Shown here: positions 6,164-11,695 of the stretch, in pieces
Layout: each line of letters opens with the position of its first letter
Numbering within the stretch: position 1 is the stretch's first letter
Origin: DASZZY01 sp036260395
Lineage (GTDB): Bacteria; Actinomycetota; UBA4738; CALAEC01
Assembly (NCBI GenBank): GCA_036260395.1
Contig: DASZZY010000089.1
Location: 1 to 11,695 of the forward strand
DNA length: 11,695 nucleotides
Direction: 5' to 3'
The notes under the pieces: model-generated
Database searches by the model: none
The model's input: only the letters and a program-made list of their open reading frames with translations
What the model was told of the DNA's origin: nothing
Made by a program: the position numbers and the translations under genes

Positions 6164-6667
6164 GTGGCGGAGCCCCGCGTGGCGATGGTCGACCCGCGTC
6201 AGCCCCGGTTCGGGCAGGCGATCACCGGGCTGCTCCTGGGGGTGGCCTACTTCCTCGACTGGCCGGCGGTGATCCCCGTGCTGGCGGCGATCCTCGCCGG
6301 GGCCTCCCTGCTCGGGCCCCGGGCGAACCTCTACGCGTACCTGTTCAGGGCCGTGAAGCGGGCCGCCCGCCTGGGGCCGCCGTCGGAGCTCGAGGAGGCC
6401 GCGCCGCCCAGGTTCGCGAACACCGTGGGGTTCGGGTTCCTGACGGTGGCGTCGGTGGCGTACTTCGCGTTCTCGCCCCCGCTCCTGGGCGGCTGGCTGG
6501 CCTGGGGGCTGGCCCTCGTCGTCTCGGTCCTGGCGCTCCTGGCGGCGACGACCGGCCTGTGCGTGGGGTGCGAGCTCTACGTGGCGGCCCGCCGGGTGGC
6601 CACCCGCGGCCGCGTCGCCGGCAAGCGCGTGGCCCCTCCCTCGACGGTCGCCTCCGGGACGGGGTAG
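6164..6667 (+). CDS. DUF4395 family integral membrane protein
   Basis: A 167-residue inner-membrane protein of unknown biochemical role. It opens with VDPRQPRFGQAITGLLL (9-25), the hallmark of DUF4395. About four hydrophobic segments follow, near 19-31, 34-51, 88-104 and 109-130. A CVGC pair (Cys133, Cys136) sits at the end of the last membrane segment, followed by a basic tail, so the pair probably lies near the cytoplasmic face. The GTG at 6164-6166 was chosen for its AAGGAGG site five bases upstream; an earlier TTG in frame (6134) lies within or before the likely transcription start. It is followed after 2 nt by a thioredoxin-like gene and diverges from an Rrf2 regulator, which suggests a membrane thiol/redox or sulfur-handling role. 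Family call firm, function inferred. Confidence 0.85.
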   Translation: MAEPRVAMVDPRQPRFGQAITGLLLGVAYFLDWPAVIPVLAAILAGASLLGPRANLYAYLFRAVKRAARLGPPSELEEAAPPRFANTVGFGFLTVASVAYFAFSPPLLGGWLAWGLALVVSVLALLAATTGLCVGCELYVAARRVATRGRVAGKRVAPPSTVASGTG

Positions 6668-6669
6668 CG

Positions 6670-7059
6670 ATGGAGGCGAAGCTCATCGTGGCCGCCCTGG
6701 TGGCGGCGGCGGTGCTGGTGGGGCTGTGGGCCTGGAGGCGGCCGCCGCGCCGCCTGTCCAGGATGGACCTCCGCGCCCTGGGGATCGCGGGCCCGGCGAT
6801 CGTCCAGTTCTCGACACGCTCCTGCGCCCCCTGCAAGGCGGCCGTCCCGCGCCTGCGGTCGACGGCGGAGCGGACGAACGTCGCCTTCCACCAGGTCGAC
6901 GTCGGGGCCCGTCCGGAGGTCGCCAGGGCCCTCGGCATCCGGACCGTCCCGACGATCGCCGTGGCCGGCGGCGACGGCACCGTGCTCGGGGTGTGGACCG
7001 GGCTGCCGGGGAACGGCGAGATCGCGGCCGCCGCGCTCCATGCCCGGGACGCCGGCTGA
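6670..7059 (+). CDS. Membrane-anchored thioredoxin-like protein
   Basis: A 129-residue thiol-disulfide protein. Residues 4-22 are one hydrophobic anchor, followed by a basic stretch (RRPPRR, 23-28). The thioredoxin fold then carries the active site CAPC (Cys52, Cys55) within FSTRSCAPCKAAVP, and the cis-proline motif TVPT (Pro94). By the positive-inside rule, the arginines after the anchor place the catalytic domain in the cytoplasm, unlike most anchored thioredoxins, which face outward. It starts 2 nt after the DUF4395 stop with no strong ribosome site of its own, so coupled translation is likely. The partner is probably the CVGC pair of the DUF4395 protein (inference). Motif CAPC replaces the classical CGPC, which should change its redox potential. 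Confidence 0.88.
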   Translation: MEAKLIVAALVAAAVLVGLWAWRRPPRRLSRMDLRALGIAGPAIVQFSTRSCAPCKAAVPRLRSTAERTNVAFHQVDVGARPEVARALGIRTVPTIAVAGGDGTVLGVWTGLPGNGEIAAAALHARDAG

Positions 7060-7097
7060 CCCGAGCGGCGGGGCTATCGCGCCCGGTGGCTCCCCTT

Positions 7098-7103
7098 TAT
7101 CAT
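7098..7103 (+). promoter_or_regulatory. Candidate -10 box for gpgS
   Basis: TATCAT ends 9 nt before the ATG of gpgS. There is no Shine-Dalgarno sequence in the 53-nt gap after the thioredoxin gene, and no obvious -35. The mRNA would have a leader of about 3 nt or none. Confidence 0.4.
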
Positions 7104-7112
7104 CCGCCTGCC

Positions 7113-8084
7113 ATGAACGAGGTCGCCGCCACGTGGTTCCGCCGCCGGACGTTCGGCCATCGACGGTTCAGCGACGTCCGGGCGCTGGCAGACGCGAAGC
7201 GCCAACAGGGACTGACCGTGTCGGTATGCATCCCGACGATCAACGAGGCCTCCACCATCGGCGCCATCGTGGGCGCCATCCGGCGCTCGCTCGTCGAACG
7301 AGTCCCGCTCATCGACGAGGTCGTGGTCGTCGACTCGGCCTCCTCGGACGGGACCGCCGGCGCGGCCGAGGCGGCCGGCGCGGCCGTGTACCAGGAGACC
7401 GCGATCCTCCCGGCGCTGGAGCCGATGTCCGGCAAGGGCGAGGCGCTGTGGAAGAGTCTCTTCGCCGCGCGCGGCGACCTGATCCTGTGGCTCGACGGGG
7501 ACATCTCTGACTTCGACCTGCGGTTCGTGTACGGGCCCCTGGGGCCGCTGCTCGTCGACCCCTCGATCGGCTACGTCAAGGGCTTCTACGACCGGCCGGT
7601 GAGCGCCAGCGAGGGCTCGCATCCCGTGGGCGGAGGGCGGGTGACCGAGCTCGTGGCCCGCCCGCTCATCAACCTGTTCTGGCCGCATCTCGCGGGGCTG
7701 ATCCAGCCGCTGTCCGGCGAGTACGCCGGGCGGCGGTCGCTGCTGGAGCAGGTCCCCTTCCTGACCGGCTACGGCGTGGAGCTCGGGCTCCTCGTCGACA
7801 TCGCGGAGCGGTTCGGGCTCGACGCCATGGCCCAGGTCGACCTCGACAGCCGGGTCCACCGGCACCGCTCGATCGCCGAGCTGTCCCGGATGGCGTCGGC
7901 GGTGATCCAGGCGGCGCTGGCTCGGCTGGACGCGGGGGGCCACGTGGACCTCCGGACGGTGCCCGAGTCCGTGCTGGTCCAGTTCTCCCGGGACGCCGAC
8001 GGCTACCGGGCGGAGCCGTCCCCCGTCGCCATCCGCGAGCGGCCCCCCGCGGTGACGGTCTCCGCGGATGGCGCCCTGGCGTGA
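7113..8084 (+). CDS. gpgS: Glucosyl-3-phosphoglycerate synthase (GT81)
   Basis: Transfers glucose from a nucleotide donor to 3-phosphoglycerate, the first step of glucosylglycerate synthesis, in the cytosol. The 323-residue sequence follows the family throughout: TFGHRRF near 13-19, VSVCIPTINEAST (36-48), DEVVVVDSASSDGT (68-81), SGKGEALWKS (106-115), the DGD metal motif (128-130), YVKGFYDRP (154-162), GGGRVTELVARPLINLFWP (173-191) and LTGYGVELGLLVD (217-229). It precedes a HAD phosphatase by a 4-nt overlap, the expected second enzyme. A Rubrobacter GT81 enzyme is known to use GDP-mannose to make mannosyl-3-phosphoglycerate, so the sugar is not certain from sequence. The ATG lacks a ribosome site and may be read from a leaderless mRNA. 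Confidence 0.92.
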   Translation: MNEVAATWFRRRTFGHRRFSDVRALADAKRQQGLTVSVCIPTINEASTIGAIVGAIRRSLVERVPLIDEVVVVDSASSDGTAGAAEAAGAAVYQETAILPALEPMSGKGEALWKSLFAARGDLILWLDGDISDFDLRFVYGPLGPLLVDPSIGYVKGFYDRPVSASEGSHPVGGGRVTELVARPLINLFWPHLAGLIQPLSGEYAGRRSLLEQVPFLTGYGVELGLLVDIAERFGLDAMAQVDLDSRVHRHRSIAELSRMASAVIQAALARLDAGGHVDLRTVPESVLVQFSRDADGYRAEPSPVAIRERPPAVTVSADGALA

Positions 8085-8887
8085 CCGGCCGGCCTCGGCC
8101 GCGCGTCGTCTACGCGGATCTCGACGGGACGCTCACCGGGCCTGGCGGGTCAATGTTCGCCGGCGCCGACGGTTCGACGTCGACGCGGGCGGCCGAGGCC
8201 GTGGCCGCGCTGCACCGGGCCGGCGTGGCGCTGGTCCCGACCACGGGGCGCAACGCGGCGCAGGCCCGGGAGGCGGCCCGCCTGCTGGGCGCCGACGCGT
8301 TCATCGCCGAGCTCGGCGGGCTGCTGGCCCGGGCCCCGGACTGGGAGGTCGAACGGCTGGCGCCCGCCGCGGGCGGGCGGACGCCGGTCGAGGCCATGGC
8401 CCGGTCGGGCGCCGGCGCGCTTCTGCTGGAGGCGTTCGCGGGCTGCCTCGAGCCCCACGCCCCGTGGGCGTTCGAGGGGCGCCAGGTCACGATGCTCTTC
8501 CGGGGGCTGATCGACGACGGCGCCGCCAGCTCGCTGCTGCGGGACGCGGGCCACCGCCTGGAGGTGGCCGACAACGGCCGCATCGACGGCCGCTTCCCGG
8601 CGCTGGAGACCGAGGAGGTCCACGCCTACCACCTGCTGCCGGCGGGGGTGGGGAAGGGCCCGGCGATCGCCGCCGACCTCCGGCACAGGGGCCTGGGCCC
8701 GGACGACGCGCTGGTGGTGGGTGACTCGCCGGCCGACGTGGCGGCCCCCGGCCACGTCGGGTCGGTGGTCCTCGTGGCGAACGGCGCCTGGGCCGCCCCC
8801 GGGCCCGGCGACCCGGTCAGCATCACGAACGCCGCGTACGGCGACGGCTTCGCCGAGGCGGTCGCGTCGCTCCTCGACGACAGCTAG
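8081..8887 (+). CDS. HAD-family glucosyl/mannosyl-3-phosphoglycerate phosphatase
   Basis: Predicted to remove the phosphate from the product of the upstream synthase, releasing glucosylglycerate (or mannosylglycerate). It is a type-IIB HAD protein of 268 residues: motif I DLDGT with nucleophile Asp13 and Asp15, motif II TTGR (54-57), a GKG lysine before PAI as motif III, and GDSPAD as motif IV. It does not belong to the histidine-phosphatase type GpgP of mycobacteria; HAD-type enzymes do this step in organisms such as Persephonella. The GTG start at 8081 overlaps the gpgS stop by 4 nt (GTGA). Its TAG stop shares the CTAG at 8884-8887 with the stop of the convergent transporter gene. The function is assigned mostly from the operon. 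Confidence 0.82.
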   Translation: MTGRPRPRVVYADLDGTLTGPGGSMFAGADGSTSTRAAEAVAALHRAGVALVPTTGRNAAQAREAARLLGADAFIAELGGLLARAPDWEVERLAPAAGGRTPVEAMARSGAGALLLEAFAGCLEPHAPWAFEGRQVTMLFRGLIDDGAASSLLRDAGHRLEVADNGRIDGRFPALETEEVHAYHLLPAGVGKGPAIAADLRHRGLGPDDALVVGDSPADVAAPGHVGSVVLVANGAWAAPGPGDPVSITNAAYGDGFAEAVASLLDDS

Positions 8888-10266
8888 GCGCTCGAGCCAC
8901 GCCGACGCTCGCCCGCGGGCTCCCGGCGGTGGACCTCCGGACCGTCCGCGGCGGTCTGCCGCCGTGAGCCGAACAGTCCCCGCACGGCGTGGAACCATCC
9001 CGTTCCGCCCCCGGACGGGGCAGCCGAGGGCCGCTCGTCGCTGTGCTCCACGGCCACGCCGCCCCCCGCCGCCGGCGCCGGCGCGGGCGCGGACGGGCGG
9101 CCGCCCTCCGGCCGCGGCGCCCCCTCCGCCGCCTCCTCGACGTCGGTGGCCGATCCTTCCGGCGCGGAGGGCGGCGGCCACGTCATCCGGGTGTCCCAGT
9201 AGTGCAGGAAGACGATCTTGACGGAGGCGATGACGGGGATCGCCAGCAGCATGCCCCACAGCCCGAGCAGCGTCCCGCCGACCAGCAGCCCGAGCATGAC
9301 CGTCACGGGATGGAGCCGGACGGTGCGGCCCACGATGTTGGGGCTCAGGACGTGGTTGTCGATCTGCTGGACGATCAGGAGACCGACCGCCGAGCCGACG
9401 GCCAGCTGCCATCCGGGCTGGAGCCCGAGGAGGCCGCCGCTCTCCGGCGAGGTCAACGCGATGAACACCGCGACGGCGCCGCCAATGAACGGCCCGATGA
9501 GCGGAATGAGGTTGAACAGCCCGGTCGTGAGCCCCACCACGGCCCAGAAGGGCAGCCCGACGATCCACAGCGCCAGCGAGGACGCCAGGCCGACGAACAG
9601 CGCCACCAGGAGCTGCCCGCGGAAGAAGCCGCCCACCGCGGCCCCCATCCGCTCCAGCACGGCGTCGAGCTCGGGACGGCGCCGGGCCGGGATCAGCGCC
9701 CGGAGGTTCCGCTTGATCTTCGGGAGGTCGACCAGGAAGTAGAACGCCAGGATCGGCCCCAGCACGAAGATGATCGCCAGCTCCACGAGCCCCTGGGTGA
9801 ACGACACCAGCCCGCCCAGGAACCCGATGATGCCCTCCTGGCTGGGGGCCGCGGCGCCCTCGACGTCGAGCCCGAAGCGGCTCGCGACCTCTCGGAAGCT
9901 CTCGGTGAGCCGCATGAGCAGGCGCGGGGCGGCGTCGATGAACGCGTTCACCTGCTCGGCGACCGCGGGGACCAGGAACGAGAGCCCGGTCCCCACGACG
10001 CCGGCGAAGACCAGGTAGACCAGCAGCGAGCCCCAGATCCGCCGGATCCCCCGACGCTCCAGGGACGACACCAGCGGGTTGAGGATGTAGACGACGATCA
10101 GGGCCACGACGAGCGGCGGGAACACGATCCTGATCGGGAAGATGACGTAGCGGAACAGCGCGAAGACCAGGATCAGCACCCCGATCAGCGCCCAGGCCAC
10201 CACTCCCCACCGGGCCGCCCGCCGGACGAAGGGGTGGCTGAGCACGGAGGTGTGGTCGGGTTCCAC
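8884..10266 (-). CDS. AI-2E family (UPF0118) membrane transporter
   Basis: A polytopic inner-membrane protein of 460 residues. Family landmarks are the paired N-terminal helices (21-45, 49-65), GQLLVALFVGLASSLALWIVGLPF (217-240), NLIPLIGPFIG (252-262) and QQIDNHVLSPNIVGRTV (300-316). Residues from about 361 to the end are a Pro/Ala/Gly-rich, probably disordered, cytoplasmic tail of about 100 residues that most family members lack. The family was named for autoinducer-2 export, but members also act as cation/proton antiporters, so the substrate is open. Sitting between glucosylglycerate and trehalose genes, an ion or osmotic role is attractive (inference). The GTG start at 10264-10266 follows an extended -10 by 11 nt. 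Its stop overlaps the stop of the convergent phosphatase. Confidence 0.9.
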   Translation of the reverse strand: MEPDHTSVLSHPFVRRAARWGVVAWALIGVLILVFALFRYVIFPIRIVFPPLVVALIVVYILNPLVSSLERRGIRRIWGSLLVYLVFAGVVGTGLSFLVPAVAEQVNAFIDAAPRLLMRLTESFREVASRFGLDVEGAAAPSQEGIIGFLGGLVSFTQGLVELAIIFVLGPILAFYFLVDLPKIKRNLRALIPARRRPELDAVLERMGAAVGGFFRGQLLVALFVGLASSLALWIVGLPFWAVVGLTTGLFNLIPLIGPFIGGAVAVFIALTSPESGGLLGLQPGWQLAVGSAVGLLIVQQIDNHVLSPNIVGRTVRLHPVTVMLGLLVGGTLLGLWGMLLAIPVIASVKIVFLHYWDTRMTWPPPSAPEGSATDVEEAAEGAPRPEGGRPSAPAPAPAAGGGVAVEHSDERPSAAPSGGGTGWFHAVRGLFGSRRQTAADGPEVHRREPAGERRRGSSA

Positions 10267-10277
10267 GGCTCCCCGGC

Positions 10278-10286
10278 ATTATGACA
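10278..10286 (-). promoter_or_regulatory. Extended -10 promoter of the AI-2E transporter
   Basis: On the minus strand TGTCATAAT combines a TGn extension with CATAAT, one mismatch from TATAAT. It ends 11 nt before the GTG start, so the leader would be only about 5 nt. It faces away from the treT promoter in the 77-bp intergenic region. Confidence 0.5.
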
Positions 10287-10331
10287 CCCGCCCTCCGGAT
10301 CCCTCCGCAGGATGCTGTTCGTGCGCTCCCG

Positions 10332-10337
10332 TAGACT
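10332..10337 (+). promoter_or_regulatory. Leaderless -10 box for treT-otsA
   Basis: TAGACT, then 6 nt, then the GTG start of treT. This is the same spacing as the TATGAT-N6-GTG of the sulfotransferase. No Shine-Dalgarno is present and no clear -35 is seen. Confidence 0.5.
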
Positions 10338-10343
10338 GGACGG

Positions 10344-11579
10344 GTGCTCCGCACGGTCCCAGTCCCCGACCTGAGGAGGGTGGACGACTTCCGGGAGCCG
10401 GCGGGTGAGGAGGCCGTCGAGCGCCTCCGGGCGGCCGCGGATCCGCTGAAGGGCACGCGCCTGGTCCACCTCAGCAGCACGTCGTTCGGCGGCGGCGTCG
10501 CCGAGCTGCTCCCCACCCAGATCGCCCTCCTCCAGGACCTGGGCATCGAGACCCAGTGGCAGGTGATCGAGGGCTCCGAGGAGTTCTTCGCGGTCACCAA
10601 GCTCGTCCACAACGCGCTGCAGGGAGCCGGCGTGCCGTGGAACGAGACGATGGAGCGCACCTACCTCGACCGGCTGGCGGCGAACGCCGCGCGGTTCGAC
10701 AACGACGCCGACTTCGTGTTCGTGCACGACCCCCAGCCGCTGGCGCTCCTGTCGTTCGTCGAAGAGCACCAGCCCCGGCACGGCAAGTGGGTGTGGCGCT
10801 GTCACATCGACCTGTCCCGCCCGATGGAGCAGGTCTGGTCGTTCTTCGCGGTCTACGCGTCCGGGTACGACGCCGCGGTGTTCACGATGGAGGACTTCCT
10901 GCGGCCCGGCCTGCCGCCGGTGGCCATCATCCCGCCGTCGATCGACCCCCTGTCGCCGAAGAACATCTGGCTGGAACACGAATCCGTGTACGAGGTGCTC
11001 CACGCCTATGGGATCGACCCGCAGCGCCCTACGATGACCCAGATCTCGCGGTTCGATCCGTGGAAGGACCCCCTTGGCGTGATCGACGCCTATCGCCTGG
11101 CCCGCCGCCGGGTCCCCGACCTCCAGCTGATCCTGGCCGGCTCCATGGCCCACGACGACCCGGAGGCCTGGCACTTCCTGGAGATGACCGAGGAGCACCG
11201 GCAGGACGACCCGAATATCCACATCCTGTCGAACCTCCAGGACGTCGGGCCCGTGGCCATCAACGCCTTCCAGCGAGCCTCGACCCTGGTGCTCCAGAAG
11301 TCGCTCCGCGAGGGGTTCGGGCTGACCGTCTCCGAGGCGATGTGGAAGGAGAAGCCCGTGATCGCCGGGGACGCCGGCGGCCTCCGCCTCCAGGTCATCG
11401 ACGGCGAGACCGGCTACCTGGTCTCCTCCACCGAGGAGTGCGCCGAGCGGATCGTCGCGCTGCTCGAGGATGCCGACCTCCGGACGACCATGGGCCGTGC
11501 CGGGCGCGAGCTGGTTCGCCAGCGGTTCCTGACGCTTCGCGAGCTCACCGAGTACCTCGAGTTGCTGGCCTCGCTGTGA
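10344..11579 (+). CDS. treT: Trehalose glycosyltransferring synthase, TreT type (GT4)
   Basis: Joins glucose from a nucleotide donor to free glucose, making trehalose in one cytosolic step. The 411 residues carry the TreT N-domain signature HLSSTSFGGGVAELL (near 37-51), VIEGSEEFFAVTKLVHNALQG, FVHDPQPLALL, and KWVWRCHIDLS. The GT-B C-domain has SRFDPWKDPLGVIDAY and the EX7E motif EGFGLTVSE (Glu323, Glu331), followed by AGDAGGLRLQV. The family includes archaeal, Thermotoga and Rubrobacter enzymes. It starts at a GTG just after a TAGACT box and overlaps otsA by 4 nt, so two different trehalose routes are coupled. A related activity on another acceptor is possible, but the N-domain match is good. 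Confidence 0.88.
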   Translation: MLRTVPVPDLRRVDDFREPAGEEAVERLRAAADPLKGTRLVHLSSTSFGGGVAELLPTQIALLQDLGIETQWQVIEGSEEFFAVTKLVHNALQGAGVPWNETMERTYLDRLAANAARFDNDADFVFVHDPQPLALLSFVEEHQPRHGKWVWRCHIDLSRPMEQVWSFFAVYASGYDAAVFTMEDFLRPGLPPVAIIPPSIDPLSPKNIWLEHESVYEVLHAYGIDPQRPTMTQISRFDPWKDPLGVIDAYRLARRRVPDLQLILAGSMAHDDPEAWHFLEMTEEHRQDDPNIHILSNLQDVGPVAINAFQRASTLVLQKSLREGFGLTVSEAMWKEKPVIAGDAGGLRLQVIDGETGYLVSSTEECAERIVALLEDADLRTTMGRAGRELVRQRFLTLRELTEYLELLASL

Positions 11580-11695
11580 CCGGCGGTCGGGTCCTGGTGG
11601 CCTCCAACCGGGGGCCGGTGCGGTTCGAGGACGAGGGGGGCAAGCTCGTTCCCAAGCGCGGCGCCGGCGGCCTGGTGACCGCGCTGGCGCCCCCC
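11576..11695 (+). CDS. otsA: Trehalose-6-phosphate synthase, N-terminus only (GT20)
   Basis: The first 40 residues of a gene cut by the window edge. The GTG start (11576-11578) overlaps the treT stop as GTGA. The translation begins MTGGRVLVASNRGPVRF and continues to GAGGLVTALAP. The VASNRGPV strand and the GGL loop match the N-terminal sugar-phosphate/UDP-glucose binding region of GT20 trehalose-6-phosphate synthases. GT20 also contains glucosylglycerol-phosphate synthases, which cannot be excluded from 40 residues. If it is OtsA, it makes trehalose-6-phosphate from UDP-glucose and glucose-6-phosphate, and an otsB-type phosphatase may follow outside the window. Confidence 0.8.
   Translation, partial: MTGGRVLVASNRGPVRFEDEGGKLVPKRGAGGLVTALAPP

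Noticed and set aside
6726..7112. Upstream extension of the gpgS frame
   Set aside because: It overlaps the thioredoxin gene in another frame, and the GT81 similarity begins at the ATG at 7113.
8150..10660. 836-residue open frame on the minus strand
   Set aside because: It runs antisense through treT, out of frame through the transporter and antisense to the phosphatase. The translation is Arg/Gly/Pro/Ala-rich with no family motif, a typical GC-rich shadow.
1..11695. CRISPR arrays, insertion sequences, tRNA or rRNA genes
   Set aside because: I looked for direct repeats with spacers, transposase motifs, terminal inverted repeats and tRNA-like cloverleafs and saw none.

Overview
This is a gene-dense, very GC-rich bacterial chromosomal segment (roughly 70% G+C by eye). 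It looks most like an Actinomycetota-type genome, possibly a Rubrobacter/Thermoleophilia-like or uncultured soil lineage. That placement is inference. It rests on the GT81-type glucosyl-3-phosphoglycerate synthase, a TreT-type trehalose synthase, a tiny DUF5679-like zinc-ribbon protein, GTG starts with 4-nt overlaps, and several -10 boxes placed for leaderless transcription. I see no rRNA or tRNA gene, insertion sequence, CRISPR array or phage gene.

Layout. (1) 1-1760, minus strand: a lone groL under a textbook CIRCE operator, with no groES beside it. (2) 1774-5212, minus strand: a three-gene unit read as sulfotransferase, family-2 glycosyltransferase, then a secreted right-handed beta-helix protein, apparently driven by a leaderless promoter. 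(3) 5213-5531, plus strand: a leader with a perfect 10-bp hairpin followed by a 51-residue metal-knuckle protein. (4) 5542-7059: an Rrf2 regulator with three C-terminal cysteines (minus), divergent from a two-gene operon (plus) of a DUF4395 membrane protein and a membrane-anchored thioredoxin. A dyad covers the operon's -10 box. (5) 7113-8887, plus strand: gpgS and a HAD phosphatase, predicted to make glucosylglycerate (or mannosylglycerate). (6) 8884-10266, minus strand: an AI-2E family membrane protein with a long disordered tail. (7) 10344-11695, plus strand: treT overlapping the start of otsA, which runs off the window.

How it works together. The right-hand third reads as a compatible-solute locus: glucosylglycerate from gpgS and its phosphatase, trehalose from TreT and OtsA, around a membrane transporter. 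The centre is a small thiol/redox module with its own likely Fe-S regulator. The left part is a heat-shock chaperonin plus a surface or secreted glycoconjugate unit whose substrate cannot be read from sequence.

The items I would check first are the Rrf2 operator over the DUF4395-thioredoxin promoter, the repeated leaderless -10/start arrangement, the sulfotransferase-glycosyltransferase-beta-helix unit, and the treT-otsA coupling.
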